Assembly (NCBI GenBank): GCA_023427545.1
Contig: JAEZBF010000067.1
Span: forward strand, 1 to 21,568
Origin: Pseudomonadota bacterium
GTDB lineage: Bacteria; Pseudomonadota; Alphaproteobacteria; Rhizobiales; Devosiaceae
DNA: 21,568 bases
Reading direction: 5' to 3'
Position numbers and translations under genes: made by a program. Of this stretch, positions 13,908-21,568 are shown piece by piece (position 1 is the stretch's first letter; every line of letters begins with the position of its first letter). The notes below the pieces were generated by a model. That model made no database searches and was not told where the DNA came from. It was given only the letters and a program-made list of their open reading frames with translations.

Positions 13908-15167
13908 GTGAGCGAATGTTCCGAGACACACCGGGCCGTCGAGGCCGTCTGGCGGCTGGAGGCCCCCAAGCTGGTGGCCGGCCTGACGCGCATGCTGCGC
14001 GATATCTCGATGGCCGAGGAACTGGCACAGGATGCTTTGCTGGTGGCGCTTGACCGCTGGCCCGAGACCGGGGTGCCGAACAATCCGGGCGCCTGGCTGA
14101 TGCAGACCGCCAAGCGCCGGGCACTCGACTATTTCAGGCGCAACAAGATGGCGGCCCGCAAGCTCGACGAGCTCGGACATGACCTGCAGGAGGTCGAGGC
14201 GACGCCGCCCGATCTCGATACCGCCCTCGACGACGATATCAAGGACGAGCGGCTCAGCCTTCTGTTCGTCTCGTGCCATCCGGTGCTCTCGGCGGAGGCT
14301 CGGGTGGCGTTGACGCTGCGGCTGATCGGCGGACTGACCACCGATGAGATCGCCCGCGCCTACCTGGTGCCGGAGCCCACGGTGGCGCAGCGGATCGTGC
14401 GTGCGAAAAAGACGCTTGCCGAGGCGCATGTGCCGTTCGAGGTGCCGCGCGGCGAGGAGCGGCAGCAGCGGCTCGCCTCGGTGCTCGAGGTCATCTACCT
14501 GATCTTCAACGAGGGCTACAGCGCGACGGCCGGCAGCGACCTGCTGCGGCGCGAGCTCGCCAACGAGGCGCAGCGGCTCGGGCGCGTCGTGGCGGGCCTT
14601 GCGCCCGAGGAGCCGGAGGTGCACGGGCTGGTGGCGCTGATGGAGCTGCAGGCGAGCCGGTTTGCGGCGCGGGTCGACCGCAACGGCGCGCCGGTGCTGC
14701 TGCTCGACCAGGACCGCTCGCGCTGGGACCGCATACTGATCCGCCGCGGTCTCGTCGCGCTGTCGCGGGCGCTGGAGCTTGGCGGGGCCCGGGGCGTGTA
14801 CACGCTGCAGGCGGCGATCGCGGCGGTGCACGGGCGGGCGCGGACGCCGGAGGAGACAGACTGGCGGGAAATCGCGGCGCGCTACGACGACCTCCTGCAG
14901 GTGGCGCCCTCGCCCGTCGTTGCGCTCAACCGGGCGGTGGCGCACGGCTTTGCCTTTGGCGCCGAGCGCGGCCTGCTGCTCGCAGACGAGCTTGCGGATG
15001 CGCCGGCGCTCAAGGGCTATCACCTGCTGCCCAGCGTGCGGGGCGAGTTCCTCGAGCGGCTGGGGCGCCGCAACGAGGCCCATGCCGAGTTCACCCGCGC
15101 GGCCGGGATGACCCGCAACGAGCGCGAACGCGAGCTGCTGCTCAAGCGGGCGAGCAACAACTCCTAG
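13908..15167 (+). CDS. ECF42-group sigma factor with long C-terminal extension
   Basis: A 419-residue RNA polymerase sigma factor. Region 2 (about 20-85) shows AEELAQDALLVALDRWP and NPGAWLMQTAKRRALDYFRR; region 4 (about 130-175) shows ALTLRLIGGLTTDEIARAYLVPEPTVAQRIVRAKKTL. A helical C-terminal extension of about 230 residues, TPR-like in look (ARYDDLLQVAPSPVVALNRAVA), follows and is typical of ECF42. This group has no anti-sigma factor and is linked to DGPF proteins, as here. The start is GTG 13908, with the only ribosome-binding site candidate inside a hairpin. It is the last gene of the YCII operon. The stop overlaps the convergent EpmA stop by three to four bases. Confidence 0.94.
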   Translation: MSECSETHRAVEAVWRLEAPKLVAGLTRMLRDISMAEELAQDALLVALDRWPETGVPNNPGAWLMQTAKRRALDYFRRNKMAARKLDELGHDLQEVEATPPDLDTALDDDIKDERLSLLFVSCHPVLSAEARVALTLRLIGGLTTDEIARAYLVPEPTVAQRIVRAKKTLAEAHVPFEVPRGEERQQRLASVLEVIYLIFNEGYSATAGSDLLRRELANEAQRLGRVVAGLAPEEPEVHGLVALMELQASRFAARVDRNGAPVLLLDQDRSRWDRILIRRGLVALSRALELGGARGVYTLQAAIAAVHGRARTPEETDWREIAARYDDLLQVAPSPVVALNRAVAHGFAFGAERGLLLADELADAPALKGYHLLPSVRGEFLERLGRRNEAHAEFTRAAGMTRNERERELLLKRASNNS

Positions 15168-16291
15168 GCGACCGGCACCCAGACGACGTGTTCGATGCTG
15201 GGTGCGGCGGTGACCAGCATGACGAGCCGGTCGAAGCCCATCGCGACGCCGCTCGCTTCGGGCATCAGGCTGAGGGCGGCAAGGAAGTCCTCGTCGAGCG
15301 GGTAGGTCTCGCCGTAAAGGCGCTGTTTCTCGGCCATCTCGACCGAGAAGCGCCGGCGCTGTTCCTCTGGGTCGGTCAGTTCGCCGAAGCCGTTGGCGAG
15401 CTCGACGCCGCAGGCATAGAGCTCGAAGCGCTCCGAGACGCGCGGGTCTCCCGCGGTGCGGCGGGCCAGCGCGGCCTCGGCCGCAGGGTAGCGGTCGAGG
15501 ATGGTGATGCGGCCGTTGCCGAGCTCGGGCTCGACCTTCTCCAGCAGGACGCGGGAGAAGAGGTATGACCAGGTATAGTCGGCTGGGACCTCGAGGCCGG
15601 CGCGGCGCAGCTCGGCGGCGAGAGCATCCGCGTCGGTCTCCCCGCTGGCGTTCATGGTGGCGAGGAGGTCGATGCCGGCGTAAGTGCGGAAGGCCTCGAC
15701 GACGCCGATCCGTTCGGGCTCGGCGAAGGGGTCGGCGGTGCGGTCGCGCCAGCGCAGTTCGGTGGCGCCGGCGGTCTCTGCGGCGAGGCGGATGAGCGCG
15801 ATGCAGTCGGCAATGACCGCATCGTAGGGCTCGCCCGCGCGATACCACTCGAGCATGGTGAACTCGGGGTGGTGGAGCGGGCCGCGCTCGCGGTTGCGCC
15901 AGACGTGCCCGAGGCTCGCGATCCGCCGCTCGCCCGCCGCGAGCAGCTTCTTCATCGAGAACTCGGGCGAGGTGTGGAGGTAGCGCGTCTCCCCTGCCCC
16001 ATCGTTGCCGATCATCGTGGTCGTAAAGGCGTGCAGATGGGTCTCGTTGCCCGGCGAACGCTGCTGGCCGGGAGGATCGACCAGCAGGAAATCGCGATCC
16101 GAGAACCACGCGCGGGCCGCCGTCTCGATGCGGTTGCGCGCGAGGAGAAGCGGCCGCCGGTCGGCGTGGACTGACGGCGTCCACCAGGGGGATGCCGGGG
16201 GCACCGAAGAAGCGGGCGGCAAGGGCGTAAGGTCTTTCCGGGTCGGGACTGGCGGTTTACCCGGATTTGCGCTATCGGGCGAGCCAAACAT
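15164..16291 (-). CDS. epmA: Elongation factor P--beta-lysine ligase EpmA
   Basis: A 375-residue class II lysyl-tRNA-synthetase-like enzyme without the anticodon-binding domain. It should attach beta-lysine to the conserved Lys of EF-P, whose gene is divergent next door. Landmarks are SPWWTPSVHADRRPLLLARNRI, SPGNETHLHAF, TSPEFSMKKLLAAG, motif 2 HVWRNRERGPLHHPEFTMLEWYRAG, ELANGFGELTDPEEQRRRF, and motif 3 GVAMGFDRLVML. The first 30 residues look non-conserved; an in-frame GTG at 16204, giving VPPASPWW, may be the true start. Neither start has a good ribosome-binding site. The partner EpmB (lysine 2,3-aminomutase) is not in the window. Confidence 0.93.
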   Translation of the reverse strand: MFGSPDSANPGKPPVPTRKDLTPLPPASSVPPASPWWTPSVHADRRPLLLARNRIETAARAWFSDRDFLLVDPPGQQRSPGNETHLHAFTTTMIGNDGAGETRYLHTSPEFSMKKLLAAGERRIASLGHVWRNRERGPLHHPEFTMLEWYRAGEPYDAVIADCIALIRLAAETAGATELRWRDRTADPFAEPERIGVVEAFRTYAGIDLLATMNASGETDADALAAELRRAGLEVPADYTWSYLFSRVLLEKVEPELGNGRITILDRYPAAEAALARRTAGDPRVSERFELYACGVELANGFGELTDPEEQRRRFSVEMAEKQRLYGETYPLDEDFLAALSLMPEASGVAMGFDRLVMLVTAAPSIEHVVWVPVA

Positions 16292-16364
16292 CAGTCAAAC
16301 ACTCTGCGGCAATCGTTGCGGCGCGCTCCGTCTGCGCCGGCTGCGACCCGAACAAGGAAGAAGA

Positions 16365-16934
16365 ATGGTCAAAGTCATCGCCAGCTCGCTCCGCAAGGGC
16401 AACGTCGTCGAGCAGGACGGCAACCTGCACGTCATCCTGACGGCCGAGAACGTCCACCCCGGCAAGGGCAACTCCGTGACCAACGTCAACATGCGCCGCA
16501 TCTCGGACGGCGTGAAGGTCATCGGGCGCTGGCGCACCGTGGAGATGGTCGAAAAGGCCGACGTCGACGAGCGCGAGTACCAGTTCCTCTATCACGACGG
16601 CGAGGGCTACCATTTCATGGAGCCCGAGAACTACGAGCAGCTGACGGTGCCCGAGGACGTCATCGGCGACCAGGCGCCCTATCTCGCCGACGGCATGAAA
16701 GTCTTCCTCAAGACCTTCAATGGCGCCGCGATCGCGATCGAGCTGCCGCAGCGCATGACGCTCGAGGTCGTCGAAACCGAGCCGGTGGTCAAGGGCCAGA
16801 CCGCGAGCTCATCGTTCAAGCCGGCGACGCTCAGCAACGGCGTCAAGACGATGGTGCCGCCGCACATCGGCGTTGGCACACGTATCGTCGTCATGACCGC
16901 CGACGGGTCCTACGTCGAACGCGCCAAGGACTGA
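16365..16934 (+). CDS. efp: Translation elongation factor P
   Basis: A 189-residue EF-P with all three domains. The N-terminal KOW-like domain carries the tip HPGKGNS with Lys34, the residue that EpmA modifies in Escherichia coli. GYHFMEPENYEQL and the C-terminal OB-domain signature SSFKPATLSNGVKTMVPPHIGVGTRIVVMTADGSYVERA follow. EF-P rescues ribosomes stalled at polyproline, which fits the many proline-rich exported proteins in this genome. The start is supported by AAGGAAG just before ATG 16365. It is divergent from epmA with 73 bases between the ATGs. Confidence 0.97.
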   Translation: MVKVIASSLRKGNVVEQDGNLHVILTAENVHPGKGNSVTNVNMRRISDGVKVIGRWRTVEMVEKADVDEREYQFLYHDGEGYHFMEPENYEQLTVPEDVIGDQAPYLADGMKVFLKTFNGAAIAIELPQRMTLEVVETEPVVKGQTASSSFKPATLSNGVKTMVPPHIGVGTRIVVMTADGSYVERAKD

Positions 16935-16944
16935 GGGACGTACG

Positions 16945-16976
16945 GCATCGGGGAGGGATTTTGCTTCCCCGGATGC
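16945..16976 (+). terminator. Hairpin after efp, possible terminator
   Basis: GCATCGGGGAGG and TTCCCCGGATGC form a near-complete stem (one bulge) around GATTTTGC, 11 bases after the efp stop. There is no T run behind it, so termination efficiency is uncertain. Confidence 0.45.
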
Positions 16977-17027
16977 AACCAAGCGCCTATGGAAACGTTT
17001 GCGAGCGATTGTGTGGGGGCGTAATCC

Positions 17028-17393
17028 GTGAGCATCCTGGTGGTCGAGGACGAGCCGCTGATCCGGCTCGGCGTAGTGGGCATGCTTGAAGATGCCGGCT
17101 ACGCGACTCTCGAAGCTGCCAATGCGGCGGACGCCATCAAGAAGCTCCAGGCGAGTTCCGAAATCCGGATGGTGATCACCGACATCGACATGCCGGGGGG
17201 CATGGATGGTGTTGCGCTTGCCCATTTCGTGCGCGACCGCTGGCCGCCTATCCAGCTGATCGTCGTTTCCGGCAAGCTGGCGCCCAAGCAGGACGAGCTG
17301 CCGGCCGGCACGCAGTTCTTCGCAAAGCCCTATCAGGAATGGCGGCTGCTCAACGCAATCAAGACGATGGCGGGGAGCGCCCAGCCCAACTGA
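17028..17393 (+). CDS. Single-domain response regulator
   Basis: A 121-residue receiver domain without output domain. It has the acidic pair in VVEDEP (7-9), phospho-acceptor Asp52 in VITDIDMPGGMDG, a Ser in VVSGKL, and Lys in FFAKPY. The start is GTG 17028, with GGGGGC upstream. It probably receives phosphate from the HisKA_2 kinase encoded just downstream and passes it on by protein contact. It has KPY rather than the FATGUY-type motif of general-stress single-domain regulators. Confidence 0.92.
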   Translation: MSILVVEDEPLIRLGVVGMLEDAGYATLEAANAADAIKKLQASSEIRMVITDIDMPGGMDGVALAHFVRDRWPPIQLIVVSGKLAPKQDELPAGTQFFAKPYQEWRLLNAIKTMAGSAQPN

Positions 17394-17419
17394 ACCAGGT
17401 CACATCAGACGCGTCGGGC

Positions 17420-19018
17420 ATGGGCCGCCCAAAGCGTAAAGAAACTGAGCGCCCGGGAGACGGGAACCACAGGCGAATGGCAAGACGCTGGGAGGCGGCT
17501 GACACAGTGGTGGCCTTGGCCACCGGGCTGCTGGTGGTCGTCTTTGCCGTGTTCGGCTTCCTGATCTGGCAAGGCAACGCGGCGACTGTCGCGCAGGCGG
17601 AGGCACGCGCGCAGGCCAGCGCCGACGTGATCGCGGAAGAGAGCAGCTGGCTGGTCGGCGCGAACCTCGCGCTGCTCGAAACCCTGGCACGCGACATCGG
17701 CGGCGAGCCCCAGCGGGTGAACGCCGGTCCAGGGGCGCTGTTCGCCAAAGCCGCTGCCACGCTGCCGGCCAAGGTCGTGCTCGGCGTTTACGATGCGAAC
17801 GGGAAGCAGGTCAGCGCGCCTCCGGCCGAGGGGGCCCCGGAAAGCATTGCGCGCAGCGATTTCCTTGTGGCTTTGGCGCAGGGCACCGACTGGCAGGTTT
17901 CGGCCGTCACGTCGGAAGAGCGGCCGGGGTTCGTCGTGGCCAAGCGGCTCGAGGCAAACGGCACGTTCACCGGCGTCGCGCTGGTTGCGATCGACGAGCA
18001 GGTGATGGCCGATTTCTGGGCGCGCCAGAACCTCGGACCTGAATCCACCGTAAGCGTGCTGCGGACGGACGGGTGGGTTGTGGCCCGTTACCCTGCCCTG
18101 ACGCAGCCGCTGGACCTTTCCAAGCTGCCGGTGTTCCAGACCCTGAGCAGGGGCCCCTCGGGCACCTATGACTCGCCGAGTTCGCCGGCCGACGGAGTGG
18201 CGCGGATCGTGGGCTTTCGCCACGTGCCCAGCCTCGGCCTGATTGCGCTGGCCTCGGTCTCGCGCGACGCGGTGCTGGGCAATCTCTGGAGCGCGGTGCG
18301 CACGGTGCTCTACCTGATGGGCCCGATCGCGGTGGCGCTGCTCGCGGGCTCGTTCCTGACCGCCCGGCTGCTGCGCAACAGCGAGCGGACGCGGCGGAAC
18401 CTGGCGGCGGCGGTGGCGCACAACGAGGTCCTGTTCCGGGAAATCCACCACCGGGTCAAGAACAACCTCCAGTCGGTTGCCTCGCTCCTGCAGCTGCAGC
18501 CGATACCACGCGAGATCAAGACGGAGATGGCCCAGCGCATCAATGCCATGTCGGCGGTGCACGAGCACATCTACCGCTCGAACAACTTCTCGACCGTGCA
18601 CGTCCGCGAGTACCTGCGGACGCTGATCGAGAACATCCGGGCCGGGCAGGATCCCGCGGTCAAGGTCATCGAGGAGCTCGAGGACCTGCCGGTCGAAAAG
18701 GACAACGCGACCCCGCTCGGGCTGATCCTCAACGAGGTCGTCTCGAACGCCTTTAAGCACGCCTTCGTCGACGGCCGCGAGGGCGTGGTGGTGGTGCGTT
18801 TGGTGCGCGAGAACGACACCACCGGCCGTCTGCAGGTCGAAGACAACGGCGTCGGCTTCGAGGCCGACAAGCCGACCAAGGGGATCGGGCGGCGCCTGAT
18901 CGTCGCGCTGACCGAGCAGCTGGGTGGGCAATCGAGCTTTGCGTCAGGCGCGAGCGGCGCCCGCTTCACCCTGACCTTCCCGCTCGCGGCGATCGCGGCC
19001 GAGCGCGCCGGCAGTTAA
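17420..19018 (+). CDS. Membrane sensor histidine kinase (Cache-like sensor, HisKA_2)
   Basis: A 532-residue kinase from this start. It has TM1 (about 29-51), a periplasmic Cache-like sensor (about 55-290, with VLGVYDANGKQVSAPP and VLRTDGWVVARYP), TM2 (about 295-318), a HisKA_2 motif FREIHHRVKNNLQSVASLLQLQ with the His pair 343-344, an N box ILNEVVSNAFKHAF, DNGVGF and KGIGRRLI. ATG 17420 and ATG 17477 are both possible; the latter puts TM1 closer to the N-terminus. It lies 26 bases after the receiver gene and is its probable partner. The signal sensed is not predictable; Cache domains commonly bind small metabolites. Confidence 0.92.
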   Translation: MGRPKRKETERPGDGNHRRMARRWEAADTVVALATGLLVVVFAVFGFLIWQGNAATVAQAEARAQASADVIAEESSWLVGANLALLETLARDIGGEPQRVNAGPGALFAKAAATLPAKVVLGVYDANGKQVSAPPAEGAPESIARSDFLVALAQGTDWQVSAVTSEERPGFVVAKRLEANGTFTGVALVAIDEQVMADFWARQNLGPESTVSVLRTDGWVVARYPALTQPLDLSKLPVFQTLSRGPSGTYDSPSSPADGVARIVGFRHVPSLGLIALASVSRDAVLGNLWSAVRTVLYLMGPIAVALLAGSFLTARLLRNSERTRRNLAAAVAHNEVLFREIHHRVKNNLQSVASLLQLQPIPREIKTEMAQRINAMSAVHEHIYRSNNFSTVHVREYLRTLIENIRAGQDPAVKVIEELEDLPVEKDNATPLGLILNEVVSNAFKHAFVDGREGVVVVRLVRENDTTGRLQVEDNGVGFEADKPTKGIGRRLIVALTEQLGGQSSFASGASGARFTLTFPLAAIAAERAGS

Positions 19019-19120
19019 GTACACACCTCACATTTTCAAGACGCGGCCGGTCGCTTTTCGGCGCTAAGAATCGCCGCAGGGCGTGCACATATTTCGACCA
19101 TCAACATGATGGGGACCTTG

Positions 19121-20080
19121 ATGTTCAGATCGAAACGCTCTCGGCTCACCAGCGTCTTTGCCGCGGTGCTGGTGGCGTCTACCCTGCTCGCGGCCGGCGC
19201 GGCGGAAGCCCGGATGGGCGGCAGCTTCGGCAGCCGCGGCATGCGGACCTATCACCCGGCGCCCATGACGCAGACCGCGCCCAAGCCGACCGCGCCGATC
19301 CAGAACACCATGACCAAGCCCGGTACTCCGGGCGCGACCACCGCAGCACCCGGCGCCCAGTACAGCCAGCCGCGCGGCGGCTTGTGGGGCGGGTTCGGCG
19401 GCGGCCTGCTCGGCGGGCTGCTGTTCTCCGGCCTCTTCGGCTCGCTCTTCGGCTTCGGCTTCGGCGGGCTTGGCGGCGGCCTCTGGATGATCGTCCAGAT
19501 CCTGCTTCTGGTCTGGCTGGTGAGCTTCATCGTCAAGCGCTTCCGCCAGCGCCCCGCGATGGCGGGCGGCTACGGCAACGCCTATGAGGCGCCGGCGCAG
19601 AACTATGGCCAGGGCGGCTCGGGTTACGGCCGGGCACCCGCGAGCAGCGGCCGCAGCAGCGGGCCCGACGATATCGGCGTGACCAACAAGGACCTTGCCA
19701 CCTTCGAGCAGATGCTCAACGAGGTGCAGGCCGCCTATGCCCGCGAGGACCACAAGGCGCTGCGCCGGCTCGCCACCCCCGAGATGGTCTCGTACCTCTC
19801 GGAGGAACTGGCCGAGAACGCCACGCGCGGCGTCCGCAACGAAGTGCGCGATGTGCGCTTCCTGCAGGGCGATGTAGCCGAGGCCTGGCGCGAGGGCAGC
19901 CGCGAGTACGCAACGGTGGCGATGCGCTGGTCCGCGATCGACATCCTGGTCGACCGGCAGAGCGGCGCAGTGGTCAAGGGCGACCCGAGCCGGCCGGTGG
20001 AAGCCACCGAGCTCTGGACGTTCGTCCGCGACCGCTCGGGCGACTGGACACTGTGCGCGATCCAGGAAGCCGGCCGGTAG
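19121..20080 (+). CDS. Tim44-like domain membrane protein
   Basis: A 319-residue protein with an N-terminal signal (SRLTSVFAAVLVASTLLAAGAAEA), a Pro/Thr-rich linker, a Gly/Phe-rich stretch (about 85-120), one TM helix (WMIVQILLLVWLVSFIV), a second flexible linker, and a C-terminal Tim44-like domain (about 195-319: DLATFEQMLNEVQAAYAREDHKALRRLATPEM, ELWTFVRDRSGDWTLCAIQ). This is the usual alphaproteobacterial Tim44-related architecture with cytoplasmic-facing domain; its role in bacteria is poorly known. I chose ATG 19121 because GGGGA precedes it; ATGs at 19106 and 19109 are alternatives. A good terminator follows. Confidence 0.9.
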   Translation: MFRSKRSRLTSVFAAVLVASTLLAAGAAEARMGGSFGSRGMRTYHPAPMTQTAPKPTAPIQNTMTKPGTPGATTAAPGAQYSQPRGGLWGGFGGGLLGGLLFSGLFGSLFGFGFGGLGGGLWMIVQILLLVWLVSFIVKRFRQRPAMAGGYGNAYEAPAQNYGQGGSGYGRAPASSGRSSGPDDIGVTNKDLATFEQMLNEVQAAYAREDHKALRRLATPEMVSYLSEELAENATRGVRNEVRDVRFLQGDVAEAWREGSREYATVAMRWSAIDILVDRQSGAVVKGDPSRPVEATELWTFVRDRSGDWTLCAIQEAGR

Positions 20081-20106
20081 CCACCGCCAACTCGAACGAA
20101 TAATGG

Positions 20107-20133
20107 AGGCCCGGGAGCGATTCCGGGCCTTTT
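20107..20133 (+). terminator. Rho-independent terminator after the Tim44-like gene
   Basis: AGGCCCGG and CCGGGCCT form a perfect eight-base stem around an eight-base loop, followed by a short T run (TTTT). It lies 26 bases after the stop codon. Confidence 0.85.
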
Positions 20134-20161
20134 CGGCCGCGCGCCCTGCGCCGGCCCCGGA

Positions 20162-20191
20162 TTGACAGCGGTACGGCTTCGGGCGGCTACT
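20162..20191 (+). promoter_or_regulatory. Candidate promoter of the EamA transporter gene
   Basis: A consensus -35 box TTGACA (20162-20167) is followed after 18 bases by GCTACT (20186-20191), a weak -10 box. The start codon is about 30 bases further on. It lies between a terminator and the gene, where a promoter is needed. Confidence 0.4.
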
Positions 20192-20219
20192 CCTCACCGG
20201 GTGACTGGCGGGAGGGCTC

Positions 20220-21092
20220 ATGGCGCGGGTGATCGTGCTGGCGGTGCTGGCGCTGCTCGGCTTTGCCGCCAACTCGGTGCTGGCGCGGCTGGCGCTGGGG
20301 GGCGGCAGCATCGAGCCGCTGGCCTATACCGGCATCCGCCTGCTCTCCGGCGCCCTCGCTCTGGCCGTGCTGATCTGGAGCCGCGAGCGGAGCGGCCTGG
20401 TAGACATGGTCAGAGCCGGCAGCTGGCCCGGAGCGGCGGCGCTTGCGGCCTACGCCATCGCGTTTTCGCTCGCCTATGTGCTGCTGGGAGCCGGCACCGG
20501 CGCCCTCATCCTCTTTGCCAGCGTGCAGTTCGGCATCCTCGGCCGGGCGATTGCGCTCGGCGACCGGCCCGGTGCACTGGAATGGCTCGGGCTCGCGATC
20601 GCGATGGGCGCGCTCGTCTACCTGCTCTCGCCGGGCCTTGCGGCGCCGCACCCTCTTGGCGCCGTGCTGATGGTGGTCGCGGGGCTGAGCTGGGCTGCCT
20701 ATACGCTGATCGGCCGCGGCTCGACCCGGCCCCTCGCCAATACCGGCGGCAACTTCATGCGGACCGTCCCGATCGCCGCGATCATGGCGGTGGCGGGTGT
20801 GCTGATCCAGCAGCCGGGGAGCGCGGGGCTGGCCTACGCAGTCGCTTCGGGCGCCTTGGCGTCCGGGCTCGGCTACGCCGTCTGGTATGCGGTGCTGCCG
20901 CAGCTGTCGCGGACGAGCGCGGCGGTCGTCCAGCTGATCGTGCCCAGCCTTGCCGCGCTAGGCGGCGTCCTGCTGATCGGCGAGGAGCTCACCGCCCGGC
21001 TCGTGATCGCCTCGGTCGCGGTGCTCGGCGGTGTCGGGATCGCGATCGTTGCGGGCGAGCGCCGGCGGCGGTTGGATGCGCGCGGCGGATGA
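20220..21092 (+). CDS. EamA-family (DMT) inner-membrane transporter
   Basis: A 290-residue integral membrane protein with about ten TM helices in two EamA repeats (about 5-135 and 145-280). Landmarks are LLGFAANSVLARLAL near the N-terminus, AYTGIRLLSGALAL, EWLGLAIAMGALVYLLSPGL, GLSWAAYTLIGRGS, and QLIVPSLAALGGVLLIGEELTARLVIASVAVLGGVGIAI, the typical end of the second repeat. Members export amino acids, nucleotides or other metabolites; the substrate is unknown. GGGAGGG lies just before ATG 20220. It is preceded by its own candidate promoter and is convergent with the next gene (20 bases apart). Confidence 0.93.
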   Translation: MARVIVLAVLALLGFAANSVLARLALGGGSIEPLAYTGIRLLSGALALAVLIWSRERSGLVDMVRAGSWPGAAALAAYAIAFSLAYVLLGAGTGALILFASVQFGILGRAIALGDRPGALEWLGLAIAMGALVYLLSPGLAAPHPLGAVLMVVAGLSWAAYTLIGRGSTRPLANTGGNFMRTVPIAAIMAVAGVLIQQPGSAGLAYAVASGALASGLGYAVWYAVLPQLSRTSAAVVQLIVPSLAALGGVLLIGEELTARLVIASVAVLGGVGIAIVAGERRRRLDARGG

Positions 21093-21112
21093 AGGAGGCC
21101 GGACGACGGACG

Positions 21113-21568
21113 TCATCCCAGGTAGGTGAGGCAGGTCTCGAGGACAGCGGGAGCGGCGCCTTCGGCTTCGTGATCGACAGCGGGGAGGAGCCCGGCGTCG
21201 GCTTTGGGGAGGAGCCGGCGATAGCCTTCGAGGTGGTCGCGGGGGATCACGTTGTCGTCTTCGCCGAGGAGGAGCGTGACAGGACCGATGGCGGCGAGGC
21301 GTTCGCCGGCATCGACCGGCAGGGCGTATTCGGCAAGCTCCAGATCGTCGGGGCTCCAGAACGGGGTGGCGAGGAGCACGACGCCCTTGAGGTTGGTCGG
21401 CGCGCCGTGGGCCGCGAGGTGCTGCAGCACCGACGAGGCGCCGAGCGAGTGGCCGGCGAGCACGAACGGGCCGGCCTGCTGCGCGATTGTCCGGGCGATC
21501 GCGGGCAGCCATCGGGAGGCGTGCGGGTTGTCGGGCTCGGGCATGAGCGGCGCTTCGAAAGCGATATC
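21113..21568 (-). CDS. RBBP9/YdeN-type serine hydrolase (5' end outside window)
   Basis: The window holds the last 151 residues. They show APLMPEPDNPHASRWLPAI, matching the P-MP-P-NP-W pattern of RBBP9/YdeN-like small alpha/beta hydrolases, the nucleophile elbow GHSLGAS, the acid region GEDDNVIPRDH, and His in DHEAEG. The Met at 21544 is internal: eight more open codons (DIAFEAPL) precede it up to the window edge and match the family, so the start lies beyond 21568. Full-length members are about 180-200 residues. The biological substrate is unknown. Confidence 0.88.
   Translation of the reverse strand, partial: DIAFEAPLMPEPDNPHASRWLPAIARTIAQQAGPFVLAGHSLGASSVLQHLAAHGAPTNLKGVVLLATPFWSPDDLELAEYALPVDAGERLAAIGPVTLLLGEDDNVIPRDHLEGYRRLLPKADAGLLPAVDHEAEGAAPAVLETCLTYLG

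Noticed and set aside
12090..16184. A stop-free minus-strand frame of 1364 codons across the YCII, sigma and EpmA genes
   Set aside because: It runs antisense to at least four well-recognised genes and in another frame of epmA, is dominated by Arg, Ala, Pro and Leu, and shows no domain. It is the expected artefact of third-position GC bias.
17405..18931. Minus-strand frame of 508 codons opposite the Cache-HisKA_2 kinase
   Set aside because: Antisense shadow of a kinase with clear motifs.

Overview
This is a gene-dense, very GC-rich bacterial window without rRNA, tRNA, CRISPR or an intact insertion sequence. The gene content (HisKA_2-type sensor kinases, an extensin-like C-terminal protein, a Tim44-domain protein, EF-P beside a rhizobial-looking EpmA, many GTG starts) suggests an alphaproteobacterium. 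Hyphomicrobiales, perhaps Devosia-like, is my best guess. This is inferred from family content and was not searched.

Layout. Positions 167-5157 form a minus-strand block, read right to left: an exported PQQ-type sugar (sorbosone-like) dehydrogenase, a CHASE3 sensor kinase, an exported sugar-binding-type periplasmic protein with no transporter genes, and an HtrA/PDZ protein whose catalytic triad looks lost. Divergent from it (5286-7798) are a secreted extensin-like/LAS-type protein, a small minus-strand ORF, a secreted SH3-like protein and an overlapping alpha/beta hydrolase.

Positions 8039-15167 hold the accessory part. It contains an ArsR repressor with a strong promoter and a paired palindromic operator candidate, three SRPBCC/AHSA1 proteins, two alpha/beta hydrolases, a minus-strand DUF2778 (Tlde1-like) protein, and a YCII/DGPF-YCII/DGPF-ECF42 sigma operon. 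A sequence matching the ECF42 promoter motif (TGTCGA, 17 bases, CGTC) lies upstream of the first YCII gene, so the operon is probably autoregulated. Palindromic REP-like elements (1-135, 7813-7866, 9095-9180, 10766-10853) punctuate the region, always just after a gene.

Positions 15164-21568 look like core genome: EpmA divergent from EF-P (Lys34 in PGKG), a single-domain response regulator with a HisKA_2 kinase, a Tim44-domain membrane protein ending in a clear terminator, an EamA transporter, and a partial RBBP9-type serine hydrolase running off the right edge.

The best candidates for something undescribed are the ECF42/DGPF operon next to the ArsR/SRPBCC/hydrolase cluster, and the sugar dehydrogenase-kinase-binding protein-pseudoprotease block, which could be a periplasmic sensing unit.
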